From positions 1-64,000 of the forward strand of contig MDYQ01000056.1 of the NCBI GenBank assembly GCA_003024175.1: a stretch of DNA of 64,000 nucleotides, given 5' to 3'. The position numbers were made by a program, and so were the translations under genes. The notes below the pieces were generated by a model. The model saw nothing but the letters and a program-made list of their open reading frames with translations, ran no database searches and was not told where the DNA came from. Source of the stretch: Planoprotostelium fungivorum. Lineage: Eukaryota; Evosea; Variosea; Cavosteliida; Cavosteliaceae. Below are positions 23,392-34,790 of this stretch, one piece after another. Numbering within the stretch: position 1 is the first letter of the stretch; each line of letters opens with the position of its first letter.

Positions 23392-24510
23392 CCTATTGCT
23401 ATGGGTGAGCTGATACGAAGGCTGCGAAGGAATGAGAAAGCAGAATCGGAACTTCGAAGGCACGTTCTTCTGAAAGCCGCAGAGAAATGATTGTTCCGCC
23501 GTACGCAGGTGTACTTTATAAAGCCATTGTAAAGTCGCTCATTTATGGTTGGTGATAGCCCCCTAACCCAAAAGAGTCACGATCGATGTCGTTAAATGGC
23601 ATATCAAAAGTACCGAGCGATAACCAACGTGCGGGATTCTGGGACGATGTCATCGCATTCCTTGTTAAACGAACTCTAGAAAGGAATGATAAGGTGCACT
23701 GTGGGGCAGAGGGAGATATATTTTAAAAATGAGAGTACCCGGTCACGTTCAACCCCAGCTCAAAATCTCGAAACGGTCTGGAAAGGGGTTAAGATGGTCA
23801 AGTGATGTGAAGTAAGAGTGTGTGATTCTTAGAAGGATCAAGTGTTGTCGTAGAAGCTTCTTTTCTTCCCCAACTCCTCCCCACCGTCACATCTGCGTCA
23901 AAGCGGCATATTAAAAGTATTCGTGATCTGTCAACGTGCGGAAGTTAGGAGTCGCAATCGATTTTTTGGAGAGTAGATTGTTGAATTAGTTCGTGACAGA
24001 GTGTGATATTTGAGGAATCGAGAGTAACCGACTTACCTTTTTATCTGAACCCATAAAAATGTCACCCCTTCCCTAATTCATTCCAAAAGGGATGCCGTCG
24101 AGAGAGGAGGTCGAATTGAAGAGGAAAGCTCAGCAGTCACTGATAGAGGCTCCACCAGAGGTGAAAAGAATCAATTCACTACATCGAGTCCATCACTCAT
24201 CCACGTGCAGGTCTTCCACCGACTGAGATATCTCGTCAAGAAAGGAAAGAAATTACCAAGACGAAGTAATTCTCATCTTCAACCAATTGTACAGAGGAGA
24301 ACCACCGACAAGAGAGGCCACAACAATCCAATGTCTATATCAAACCTGCTCTGTTAAATTTAAACCCGTCGTCTTATTTTATATCACCAGGTGGCGTCTG
24401 TATGGTGTACGAGTTGATCGCGAGCAGAAACCAAAGATCGCTCGCGACGCTGTGTAGACGGATCAAACTTGAAAAAGGAATAAATCTTCATCATAATCTT
24501 CTTGACCCAG
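23392..24510. other. Intergenic with two diverged repeat copies and a possible small exon pair
   Basis: The 5' flank of copy B holds two similar motifs (23598-23636 and 23904-23943, listed separately). At 24091 a Met opens MPSREEVELKRKAQQS, which could splice (GTGAAAAG..GTGCAG) to VFHRLRYLVKKGKKL; this could be a small gene of its own or 5' exons of the kinesin, but no frame joins cleanly. Nothing else recognised. Confidence 0.3.
23598..23943. repeat. Two diverged copies of a ~40-bp upstream motif
   Basis: 23598-23636 and 23904-23943 share GGCATAT(C/T)AAAAGTA near the left and CAACGTGCGG at the right with the same total spacing. They lie about 300 bp apart upstream of the EGF/multi-TM copy B. 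Could be duplicated regulatory sequence or a fragment of a dispersed repeat. Confidence 0.6.
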
Positions 24511-26396
24511 ATGAAGTGCACGAACACGGTGTGTAATCCTGTTCGCACTGCCATACGCATAAGACCATTCATCACGTACTCCCGGGGAGGATTCTGCGTC
24601 TCTGTGGAGGGAGAGAAAGGGGTTCGATTGATCAATCCATTTGTGAATAAGGAAGCAACGGATTTTGAGTGAGGGCCTTACGAATAATTCAGACTCAATT
24701 TCAATCAGGATGTATGCCTCATTTGGATCTGATGCATCACAAGACGATGTCTTCTCAAAAGAGGTACGAATCACGATTTCATTTATTCTGAGTTCATTTC
24801 AGGTCGCTTCTCTTCTGCCTGAGCTCTTTCAAGGAACCAACATCACCATTCTCGCGTATGGAACGACGGAATCCGGTAAAACGTATACCATGCAAGGAAC
24901 AACGGTGTCATCAAGAGGTTCTTCGGAGAATCTAGGTCGAATTAACAAAGATCTAATTTAAAGCCTGATCTCATCATCGAATAGGTATCATCCCCCGAGC
25001 CGTCACACAGATCCTCGAGAGGAAGACTCGAAACACTTCTCTCTCAGTCTCTTACATGGAGATATACAACGAGAAGGTGTACGATCTGTTGCAAACGAGA
25101 ACTTCCCAAATAGAACTCGTCGTTCGAGAAGATGTCTCTCAAAACATCTTCATTGATGGGCTCCAAGAGGTATGGGATGCTTTCGATATCCATGCTGATG
25201 CAATGCAGCTGCCCATCCGAAACATCAAAGAGTTCAACGAGATCTACAAGATAGGCCATAAGAACAGAAAATCCAATGCATCCAAGATCGACTCTCGCTC
25301 CAGTCGCAGTCATGCCACCCTCACCGTCAAAGTGAAGGATCACGAACAGCTCCATCTCTCATCCCCCTCACACCATCTCGTGTCATCACCGTCTCCTCTG
25401 CATTCTTTCTCGTCGTCTCATCATCATTCTCAGGTACAGAGGAAAATCGAAGGACAACTGCTCTCGAGTCAACTTGTCCTCGTGGACTTGGCTGGCTCAG
25501 AGGCGGCCATCCATATGACCGAGAGTGCCGACATCAATCGCTCGCTCTTCACCCTCAGACGAGTACTCTCTCCTCTGAATGGAGACATCTCAAATTCTAA
25601 GGTAATCACCGCCTTGAACAGGCCTGGAACTCGCGTACCTTACGGAGACAGCACGCTGACACGAATCCTGCGAGATTCGCTTGGGGGGAACAGCCTCTCC
25701 CTACTCATCGCTCACGTGTCTCAGGACATCAAACATTACGTCGACACGCTGAACACGCTCAATTTCGCCGCTCGATCGAAGAGGTTAATCGAACCCAACT
25801 TCGATGCAGGTGGGGGAGGGTGGCACGAAAGATTGAGACGTTGTAGTGAAGCTATTCGACGAACACAGATGTAGGGAGGGCCTAGAGGAGAGGCAACTAT
25901 TTCACGAGATGCATTTCTCCAATCTCCTGGTCTATGCCCGCGCGGTGATTTATTCTATTTTAATCATGATGTCCTCAACTGTGCATATCGTGATGTGTTC
26001 TGACCGAATGATGTGGCGTGCTTTCTTTGCATGAAACGGGAGCAGGTCGTCAGAATGGTGAAGCGTGATCAGCAAGTACGAACGGTATTTTCATCGCATG
26101 ACACCATCATCACATCTCTCGTCACCGTCATCACATGACTCATATCATCACCTTGATTGATGTCACCGTTGCATCATCATCATCGTGATCGATCGACATC
26201 GCGATCGACATCGTCTTCGCGGCTGACGACCGAGCCAAGCGCCGTAAGTCACGTGACCACTGACCTCTCCCAGGCGGAAGCTCTTCCAGAGAGGTCCACC
26301 ACACCGACCCATCCAACCTCCACACCTCCCTCGCTCGGTTCGAAGCGGGTGATGCACATCTACAACGCTGTAGATGATTCACCCCCCAAAGATTAG
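24511..26396 (+). CDS. Kinesin-10-like motor (KIF22/KID type) with altered nucleotide and L12 regions
   Basis: The motor begins NPVRTAIRIRPF (24531-24566), passes through TDFEMYASFGSDASQDDVF after a 40-nt intron, then AYGTTESGKTYTM (P-loop), VSYMEIYNEKVYDLL, VVREDVSQNIFIDGL (compare KIF22 VIREDCRGNILIPGL), SRSSRSHATLTV (switch I), VLVDLAGSE (switch II), VPYGDSTLTRILRDSLGG and LNTLNFAARSKRLIEPNF. The VREDxxxNIxIxGL and NFAARSK motifs favour kinesin-10. Oddities: the P-loop differs from the usual GQTGSGKT, and the segment between DLAGSE and INRSL is about seven residues shorter than in KIF22, removing the usual TGxxGxRLKE. Downstream exons (KLFDEHRCREGLEERQL, VVRMVKRDQQ, then LGSKRVMHIYNAVDD) form a short tail, ending TAG at 26396. 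The start and tail splicing are uncertain. Confidence 0.78.
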
Positions 26397-26581
26397 AGAG
26401 ACGAGAAGGGAGTAGATGATGAGCATCTCTCGTAAGGTGAGAATAAACAAGTAAGAGTATACACGTTAACAACACAGAGAAATGAACGGATGGTAGATCT
26501 TAACAAAGTAGAGAAATAAAAGAGTAACGAAAGATTAGAATGGATTCATTATCATTACAATAGTATCGTGTGATCCACAGA

Positions 26582-27668
26582 TCAATTGACCCTTCCCAAA
26601 CCACCAAAGTCACAGCCAGAGTTGCCTTGATCTCCCTTGACCTTCTGATAATAGATGTTCATGATGTAGCTCAGTCTCTGCGCAGAGTTGCACCCTCCGT
26701 AGCGAGCTCCAGGCTGGATGTCGTTGCAGTAAGAGGGATAGTTGGAGCAGATCCAATCGAAGGCATTGCCCACGGCTGCACCGTCGATCTGGTTGGGGTC
26801 TTCGGTGTAAGTGCGGCACTGTGAAGACTGGAACATGTCGTGGCATGGATCTGTAGAGGATGAGCGTGATGATGTTGGTGATCGTGTTACCGCTGTTGCC
26901 TCCGTTGCCGCCTCCACCGTTGCGACCCTTCGAGCACTCTGAAGAGGTGACCGGCTGCTGTCCCATGAAATTTCCGGGCGGGTTGTAGTTGCAGACGACT
27001 GTACACGTCAGAGGTGAAATGTCGTGGAGAACTCACTGAGCTTGCAGTTACGTCCGCAGGCACAACCGATGCGAGTGGTGTGCTCCCAGACCTGGATGGG
27101 TCAGAACGGTCAGAAAAAGAGTATCGTTCACCATCTGGGTCACGTGACCACAGTTGCTCCAGCCTCCGTTACAGCCGTCTCCCCACCTACGATGGATGTC
27201 AGAGGTGGGCTCGTTGTAGATTGACAATAAAGTGATTTAAAAGATGAAAGGGGGAACTCACATGTCCCTGGTACAATCCCAATCTTTCTCTTCGCTGGCC
27301 CAAGACGATGAAGAGCCTCTGACATCATCGAGATTACAGCCGCCTCCGCCAGAGCTCATCCAGATGTTCTGTCCGTATCCATCCGCTCCTCCGTGCTGAA
27401 ATTGGCACCTCTGAGAAGACATTAGAAGACAAAGGATGACGCATTCTCACGTCGGCCCAAGCTTGTGCCAAATTAGCAGCTTGAGGATCCCACGAGACAG
27501 GTCCCACACCATATTTGGCTCTAAAGTTGTTGTGGTCTGTGAAGAAGGATGTCAATGTGAGAAGATGGGCGCAATGTGTCACTCACCAGACACCCATTGA
27601 TCAGCCCACTGGTCGGCAACGATACCACACACCAAGAGGGCCGATAAGACAAGAGAGCGCCTGTTCAT
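26582..27668 (-). CDS. Secreted CAP (PR-1/SCP) domain protein with C-terminal X8 (CBM43-like) domain
   Basis: About six exons. Signal peptide (MNRRSLVLSALLVCGIVA), then a CAP domain: TDHNNFRAKYGVGPVSWD (CAP entry motif), LAQAWADV, CQFQHGGADGYGQNIW, WASEEKDWDC, GHVTQMVWEHTTRIGCACG (CAP1 motif, with the conserved His) and VVCNYNPPGNF (CAP2 motif). After a Gly/Asn-rich linker comes TDPCHDMFQSSQC and a second domain: FDWICSNYPSYCNDIQPG, LSYIMNIYYQK, GCDFGGLGRVN. Its Cys pattern, DIQPGA, MNxYYQ and CDFGG match the X8 domain that binds beta-1,3-glucan in plant and fungal wall proteins. Ends VN then TGA. The pairing suggests a secreted CAP protein anchored to glucan, either in the cyst wall or on fungal prey; both are inferences. 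Confidence 0.85.
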
Positions 27669-28586
27669 CTCTTGTGGGTTAAAAGTTGTGAGCATATCGG
27701 AGCAAATTACTGACACCGCCTTGATTTTTCCGCTGCTGGCTCACCCTTCAGACAGTTGTCTCGTCAAATCGGACATAGCGACTGGATGATGCATCATATC
27801 CTGTAACATCCTAATTCTCGCAGAGATGAAATGGTATGCCAGTGGAGAGACCTCTTTCTGGTGATAACACGTGCATCATTCGTTGTTTATTCCATCTACT
27901 CGGTCAGCTCTTCACGCTGCAGAATGAACCTCTCCATCTTGTCGAATAGTTGCTCACTCGTCGCTTGAAGATGAATCCAGTCTGTCTCGGAACGACCCAT
28001 GGCTGATGAGGTGAGATAACCGAAATGTGAGGACTGTTACATCATGGTAGAGGGATGGATCATCACTTCAGCTGGTGGTGATCTCGTATCAATACTGACC
28101 GCCGCGCATCTCTATTGAGAGATAGGAAGGAGACAACACTCTTTCTATGCTAATGATCGTCGTTGCTCCACATCACAAAATGAGAAAACTCACGTGGAAC
28201 TGACCTCACATAATAAAGCTTAAGGACGGGGTTGACGTAGTGAGAACGAGGAATCGATGTCCTTTTCCGTAGAACGTCTAGAATTCGGATCGTATTCAGA
28301 ACAGTGGACGTGGTGCGTGCCTGTACGGAGCACGACACAACTTTTCGAAAGAGGAGCCTCTAAATCTTACCCGCGAACTCTTATTTCACCCTGCTCATCT
28401 TGTGCCACAGCAAAGGAGCTTTATATCTCAGAAATAGCCCCCGCACGAGCATATCGGCAATGTTCCTGCCGCTTATTCTAGCAGGCCTAAGTGTCTATCA
28501 TCACCTTAGCAGAATCAAATGCGTTGCGGTGACGCCTTTGCGTCATTCAGCCGGCGGAGTGATCGCAACACAACCGAATCCTCATC
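27669..28586. other. Intergenic between CAP-X8 and GPCR
   Basis: About 900 bases between two divergent genes. Apart from a 35-codon minus-strand frame (27896-28000) I see no convincing coding exon. Must contain the promoters of both flanking genes. Confidence 0.35.
27896..28000 (-). CDS. Possible microprotein or terminal exon, 34 aa
   Basis: MGRSETDWIHLQATSEQL through LQREELTE then TAG, an amphipathic helical, acidic sequence with natural-looking composition. It is preceded by a plausible acceptor (CTCATCAG just before CCATGG), so it may be the last exon of a small gene whose first exon I cannot identify, or a free-standing short protein. No family recognised; it may also be chance. Confidence 0.25.
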   Translation of the reverse strand: MGRSETDWIHLQATSEQLFDKMERFILQREELTE

Positions 28587-29733
28587 ATGGTCACCTGCAC
28601 GCAATGCATCCTCTTATCGTCTCTTTCAACCTTGAGCTGTGTCTGTACGATCGCCATGGTCTCATGTATCTTCCTCCTTCGCATGTATCGTACAACTCCT
28701 GGAAGACTTCTCCTCATGCTGGCCATCGCCGATTTCATTCAGGTGAGTTGATCGTCAAGTGCTCGACTGATCATCACAGTCCATATCGATCCAGATCTCT
28801 TATAAGTGGATCAGCAACGGTCCATACGCATGTCCAACTTGCACGTTTCAGGGATTCCTTCTAAACATGGCGGATGTCGCATCGGCTCTCTGCGCGGGAG
28901 CCATCTGTGTCTATACCGTCCTCATTGGTGTCTGTCGCTTCAGTATCCCTCACTTTGTCAGCATTGCTGCGACCATCTGCTTCGGTTTCCCTTTCATTAT
29001 CAGCATCGTGGGTCTCATTCTCGGACACGCTCGTCGTCCTTTCTACACACCAGTTGGTCTATGGTGACTCCTTCTTTCTCCTCTCGACGGTCGATGACAC
29101 GATTACTCCACCTCGGACATTGCTGAAGACAACAGGTGCTGGATCGATGCATCTTATGGATCCTATCGTATCGGGTTCCACTATCTCTGGATCTTTTTGA
29201 CTCTCTTCGTCATGTTATGTCTATACGGTCTCATGCTCTGGCGACTCAGGCTCTCCATTGAACTCGCCAAGCACGTCAATTCCAAGAAACAGAAGCAAGA
29301 ATTGAAGAAGTCCAAGGCCATCTTGTTGAACATGATCTGGTGAGTCAAACAATGAGACGACAGACGTGTTGACCGTCTATAGGTACCCGATGGTCTACGC
29401 TTTCGTCTTCATGCCGCTGGCCATCGAGCGCATGCTCGTCTTTGCAGGTTACAGCACCTCCTTTAAATTCACCGTATACGGTGCTTGCCTCTATTGCCTC
29501 AACGGCACTTTCAATTTTATCGTCTACGGTTTAACTCGTCGACTTCACAAGAGGTGATTAGTGGACATCATGATGGTCGTGTTCGAGATGGGGCTGATGG
29601 ATGAATCAGGTTCAGCATCTGGATAACGAACGGCAGTTCAGACGGAACGAAAAGCATCGAAGTGATGTCTGAGGACCCACTCGAGTTCACGACAATGTCC
29701 CCCTCTATGAAAGCTTCCGAGAGCTCTTCATGA
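28587..29733 (+). CDS. G-protein-coupled receptor, crl/cAMP-receptor-like family
   Basis: Seven hydrophobic segments in order: LLSSLSTLSCVCTIAMVSC, LLLMLAIADFIQSISIYIS, MADVASALCAGAICVYTVL, SIAATICFGFPFIISIVGLI, YLWIFLTLFVMLCLYGLMLW, WYPMVYAFVFMPLAIERML and YGACLYCLNGTFNFIVYGL. A WCWIDASYG motif before TM5 and a basic third loop (KHVNSKKQKQELKKSK) fit the Dictyostelium crl/cAR and fungal Git3-like class E receptors. Four or five exons; the first ends DFIQ. The tail (TNGSSDGTKSIEVMSED..) is Ser-rich and cytosolic, suited to phosphorylation. Ends SESSS then TGA. Ligand unknown. Start chosen at the Met just before TM1, giving an extracellular N-terminus of only a few residues, short for the family; a missed upstream exon is possible. 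Confidence 0.82.
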
Positions 29734-29803
29734 GAAACGAAAATCACACGATGAGAAAAATAAAAGGCGATAACGTGAAATTATTTATGTCTATATCGCG
29801 TGT

Positions 29804-32800
29804 CTACATCTTCATAGTAGCCAACTCGCTCGTGTTGTTCTCGTTGTCCTGATCCTTCTTGCCTCCGCAGCAGTTGACAGACTCCATGGCCAACCAGCAG
29901 TGAATGAATGCACCGAGGACGATGAGCAGTCCGATGATCTGCAGCAGCAAGAAGACAATGTCTCCGATGAGAGAGGGTCCAGAGTAGTTGGTCAGAGCCA
30001 TACCGATGCTGATGATGTTGACGACGTTCAGTCCGATCTCTAAAAGGAGGTGGGTCTTGTCGAGGTAGGGTCTAAAGACGATGAGGGCCGCGATGAAGAG
30101 GATCATGACTCCGATGGCGCCGAAAACTTGTCCGAAGGCGAGGCGGGGCTGAGACAGAGGAGAAGCCATGAAACCGACGAGGAGACCGATGGCAGCCTTC
30201 TTTGCAAAGACTCCAGCCTGGTAGTAAGGCAGGTTGAAGTGGTAGGTGCTGTAGAAGGATCCAAATTTAGCTCTCCACTCGTACTTGAACAGCTGCTTCC
30301 TCTTGCCGTACGTCACTCCGAAAGAAATGGCGGGAACTCCGAGTCCGACGACGATCTACAACGAGTCAGAACTTTTCCCGCCCTTTTTCTCGTCACCAGA
30401 ACGATGATGGAACCAGCGATACTCTTGTAACCGTACCGAGTGTGCGTTGCGGCCAACAGAACCAAAGGGAAATAGAAGATGTTGAGTCCTCTCATCCACA
30501 TGTGGATGAGTCTAGAGAAGAAGACCTCTTTCGAGGCACCTCCTCTCATGACGGTCGCGATGATCGAGTAGATGATGTGGATGATGGTGAATCCGGCCGC
30601 GGCGATACCAAGCCAGACCATCTGTGCGTACCAGATCTGTTGAATGCCAGAGTCGTTACCGTTACCGTACTGCTCGTAAGACAGTGTGTTACGTGCCGTG
30701 CTGCGTTCGGGGTGGTATTCTAGATCAGAATAGTTGGGCAGAGGAATGACTGCGTGGCAATGAGACGGCGTAACGTATAGAAGACGTCTCACCCAGGCAA
30801 GTCCAATCGAAATAGCGAGTGAAGCTGAGAATACGAGTCGAATAGCCAACGGTGACGAGACCGTAAAGTGAGATGAACTGCAACTGCTCGAACAGCAACT
30901 GTCCGCGTCAGTCTCGTCTTCCACCTCTATGGAGGCTCACCCAACCCATGTTCGATCTCTCATCCCTCCACCAGTTCTTACGAATGGTCGTGGCTGTCAA
31001 TCTCTTTGTTGCCACCAACTCGGTCGCGTTGCGATGGTCGATCACTAGGGCAGAGATGATGTTGATGAGAACCAAGATGGAGCAGATGATGACGTAGATG
31101 ATGGCGAAAGCCATGATACCGACATCCTTTGGATTCTCCGTGAACCAGTCAGGGCAGGCACCGTGGACGGGTCCGATGTTGTTACCGTACAGGCAGCGTT
31201 TCTCGCTCTCGCACCAGCCGCACTCTCCTCCTCTTCCGGTGCACTCTTGAGCACCTGGAATCTCCGGGCAAGTTAACACCCTGGGGATTTCACAGCCGGC
31301 ACCCGAGAATCGAAAGTTGCACGTGCAAGTGTAGTTTAAAGTGGGGTCTGTGGAGGGACCTTGACAAGCTCCGTTCGTACCACTGCAGTCCTTGGGGCAT
31401 CGACCTGTGAGGGTGAGAGGGTGTCCCAAAGATAAAGAATAAAAGCAGAACGATAAGAGTTGAAAGATTCGATTTGGGACTCACGGGTCTCGCAGTTGGA
31501 TCCAGTCCAATCGTCACCGCACAGACACACTCCGTTGTTGCACTGTCCGTGTCCAGAAGCTGCGTTACAATCAGTGGTGCAGGCAATCTGGGAGCAGTCG
31601 GATGATGTCCATCCAGTCGAACAGTTGCAGGTTCCAAAGTTGCACCAACCCTGCTCGGATGAGGTGCAGTCGTTGGGGCAGGTCGTCGGGTACTGGTAGA
31701 CGTTGACGGCAGACTCGGAGTAGAGCACGAGACTCTGATTCTGGATGCCGAGGTGGTAAGAGAGGGCGACACGTCCGTTATCGGCTGTGGCAACGTAGAC
31801 GGTCTCGGCGACAGTGTGGGTGGATAGATCGACTCGTAAGAATTGACCATTGTTGCCATCGGTGAGGCCGGTGAAAGCTTGACCTCCGATGGTGTCGACG
31901 TAGATGGCTGAATGAGGGTGAGAAGATGGGGGGAAATGAGAATGGATGTGATATGGGAACTCACATGTCCAAGTCAGAGGGGTCTCGCTGAGGACGATCT
32001 GTCGAATAAGAGTGGGGTTGCTGTCTGCAACTTGTCTCTTGGTGGTGTTCGATGTGGGTTGGAGATTGAACATCTGGAGGATTGGGGGTCCGTTGGTTCC
32101 ATTGTTCATTCCGACGTACAGAATTTGTCGGACCTGATGAGACGTCAGATCGTGAGAAACACGAGAGGATCTCTCACCTCATCGAGAAAGACGGAGGTCA
32201 ACTGGTAATCTGCTCCATATCCAACGGTCAGGTTGAAGTTGTCGTAGATAGTGAGAGAAGATGCGTTCCACACTTGCACCTCTCCATCGGCGGAGAAGAA
32301 GTAGCCCAGGCGGCTCGATGTGTCGTAGAGAGTAGCCTTTGTGACAAATGGCATGGTGAAGTTCTTCGTGGTGTTGAGGGTGAAAGACTCCAGATCGAAG
32401 ACGTAGATGAGGTTCTGGGCTCTCAAACTGGCATACATGTTCTTTCCATCGATGAATGTGTTCTCGAGTCCGGCGGATTGGGGGGTAGGCATCGACCTCT
32501 TAGCGGCAAACGTGACGGCGTCATATTGGAAGATGTAGTATGTTCCAGTGACATAGCAGCCCGAGTTGGATGAGTTGAATCCTGAGGTGTAGAATGAGGC
32601 AGAGGCGAAAGACTCAGAGGTGGGGGCGTTCAAGGTGAAAGCTTGAGTGAAATTGCTGTAGATGTTGTTCGCGGGGGGCTCGGTCTGTGATGCATTCAAG
32701 AAAGGGACCAGATCGGTCGCATAGACTTTGAATCCGAAAGTGAAGGCGTATCCAGTGTTATTTACATACAAGATGGAGCTCTGTTGGAAGATGTCCACTT

Positions 32801-32930
32801 GATTGCTATTGTCAGTGCTGAGCGTCTGATAGAACTCAAAGACGGAAGGTGTGTCACTCCCATATACACATAGAGAGAAGAGAGATAATACAGCGAGGGT
32901 AGTCAAAACCCTGCGGTTGATGGTGGCCAT
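29804..32930 (-). CDS. Large membrane protein: beta-propeller-like ectodomain, EGF modules, C-terminal multi-TM (TRP-like) region
   Basis: Signal peptide (TTLAVLSLFSLCVYG) after MATINRR, then about 430 residues of repeated short strands (NTFIDGKNMYASLRAQ, YVDTIGGQAFTGLTDG, LSYHLGIQNQSLVLYS) resembling a propeller, with many N-glycosylation sites. Three Cys-rich EGF-like modules follow: CTSSEQGWCNFGTCNCSTGW, CNAASGHGQCNNGVCLC, and CSGTNGACQG..CTCNF, then a further cluster ending CGWCESEKRCLYG. The last 450 residues hold about nine hydrophobic segments (IMAFAIIYVIICSILVLI, WLGIAAAGFTIIHIIYSII, VFGAIGVMILFIAALIVF, IVFLLLQIIGLLIVLGAFI). Layout is reminiscent of amoebozoan EGF-TRP-like proteins and of fungal TRP/Flc proteins, but I cannot prove the channel assignment. 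Ends SELATMKM then TAG. About seven exons. Confidence 0.75.
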
Positions 32931-33401
32931 GGCCAGCTGAGTTGAAAATCACTGTGCTTCGCGGGTCGCGCGTTTTTTCGGAAGCTTAGCCGTTGCGATA
33001 GTTAACGTACAGATGCCTCGTGATTGCACGAGAGCAGATCTGACAGGTGCCACGGATCTGAAAAGCAGAGCTAACCGTCTACGGTTCCAGTGCTTCAGCT
33101 CTTGTTGCCTTTTCTCACGAAGGACAGTCGCAGGGCCCAAGGAAAGGCTTCCACATCCATCACGAACACCTCCACTACCGGGAGATAGGATGAACGCTCC
33201 TCATCGTCCTCTAAACGGATAACCCCCTCTTCTCTCTTTCATTTCACGGATCAACGAAACCTCTCAATGCCAAAGTTTGACACGACCCCATACGCACAAT
33301 CCCACAAAGAGCACCTCTCCTCTTTCATTTCGTTCGGGCAAGGGGATCGATATATTCCAACTTTGGAAAAGAGGACAACGGTTTCTGTTTCTTGCATGAC
33401 T
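32931..33401. other. Intergenic, 5' flank of the EGF/TRP-like gene
   Basis: About 470 bases between two minus-strand genes. No credible coding exon. It should contain the promoter of the upstream-lying large membrane protein and the 3' UTR of PABPN1. Confidence 0.35.
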
Positions 33402-34280
33402 CTATTCAGACTTGTTGGGTGCCGTGCTGTAAGGATGGAAGCCGCCTCTTCCTCTTCCACGTCCTCGCATGAACCTGCCTCTGAAACCACCTCTGCCTCT
33501 TCCTCTCCCCCGATCGGTCGTGGACATGCCGGGGACGTTGGCTCTCTTTGGCTCGACCTAGGAGAAGTTAGACGTGACGCGCGATGGGATGGAGGTGTCA
33601 CCTTGATCTGTCTGTTCTTGAAAGTGGTCTCATTGAGAAGGAGAGCGTTCGAGACGGAGTCTTTGTCCGTGAATTCGAGGTAAGCGAATCTGGTAGAGAG
33701 TCAATCGATGAAAATGAGCCGCGTATCTGATGTGATGTGATATCGATGAGATTTGGGAATGAAAGTCATCTTATCTCTGTAAATCAATAGACTCACCCCT
33801 TCGGATGTCCGAGACGGTCACAAAAGATGGTGGTTCTGTTGATAGAACCACACGAGTTAAAATGTTGTTGCAGTTCTGCGGCAGTCGTCGAGTAGTCGAC
33901 CTTATGGAATCAGACTCTGTTGAGTAAGACATGACTCACATTTCCAACGTAAACGGAACGAGTATCTTCATCTTCTTTGTTGGCTAAAAAGAATGAGATA
34001 TTTGGTTTGGAATGCAAGACTCACCACTGCTGCCCTCTTCTGCGCTGAGCTGCTCCTGGATCTTTCTCAACTTCTCATCTTCCTCCTCCATCTCCTGCAC
34101 TCTTCGCCTGAGAGTCTCGATATCCTAATCAGGTTGTCAGCCATTGTGGCCAAAGCTCCATTTCGACTCACCTCGTCGAGGTTCTCTGCTTCAGGAGTAT
34201 CAACCTTCTTCTCTGTACATCTTGTTAGGTATTCAACCGGTTATCTCATTCATACCTATCGTTTCAGTTGCTGCAGACAT
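33402..34280 (-). CDS. PABPN1: Polyadenylate-binding protein 2 (nuclear), PABPN1-like
   Basis: Nuclear RNA-binding protein that stimulates poly(A) polymerase and sets tail length. Six exons: [21 protein letters not shown], then a coiled coil ([19 protein letters not shown]), [19 protein letters not shown] (RNP2), [21 protein letters not shown] (RNP1), [16 protein letters not shown] and, after the last intron, [16 protein letters not shown] with an arginine-glycine tail ([20 protein letters not shown]) ending STAPNKSE. This is the complete PABPN1 order, including the acidic coiled coil and RGG tail. The last intron GTGACACC..TCCTAG is needed to reach the RGG frame; reading through it gives a Glu-rich decoy. 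Divergent from the subunit d gene 510 bp away. Confidence 0.93.
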
Positions 34281-34790
34281 TTCGATTCTGATCTGATTGT
34301 TCAGCTTTCAGTGATCTCGTTGTGTAACGGTAAATAAAATCCGATTTCGTTTGCTTTCGAATGAATACGAGTGAATTGATCGATGCGCTGCGTCGAGAGA
34401 AGAGAGAATATCACAGATACAGATGAACGATACCATCTCGATAAAACGTGTCGATGTCTGAGCGAACTGATGAATAGTATGTCGTTTTTTTGTTGTGACG
34501 AGAAGAAGGATGATTAGGAGAGGATATATCTGAAGACACAGGAGCGGCACATCAGGTTTAGGATAGATTGAAACGAGATCAGTTTGATTTTGTGAGGTGA
34601 TTGATGAGAGCAACCCTTCCATCAAGAATCAATTCAGAGCATACAATTGAGTTAGGGACGGTTCTACCATTCATCTCCTCAAGTGTTCTATTCCAAATCT
34701 TTCGCTCGAGATGATGAGATCTGATGTCTTGCGTTTCAGCCGATTGAAACCCGCCTTTTTGCAGAGAGACATCATCATCCACAAAAGAAC
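34281..34790. promoter_or_regulatory. Divergent intergenic region, PABPN1 / ATP synthase d
   Basis: Non-coding as far as I can see. Lies between two divergent starts and so must carry both promoters; no defined element is evident. Confidence 0.35.
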
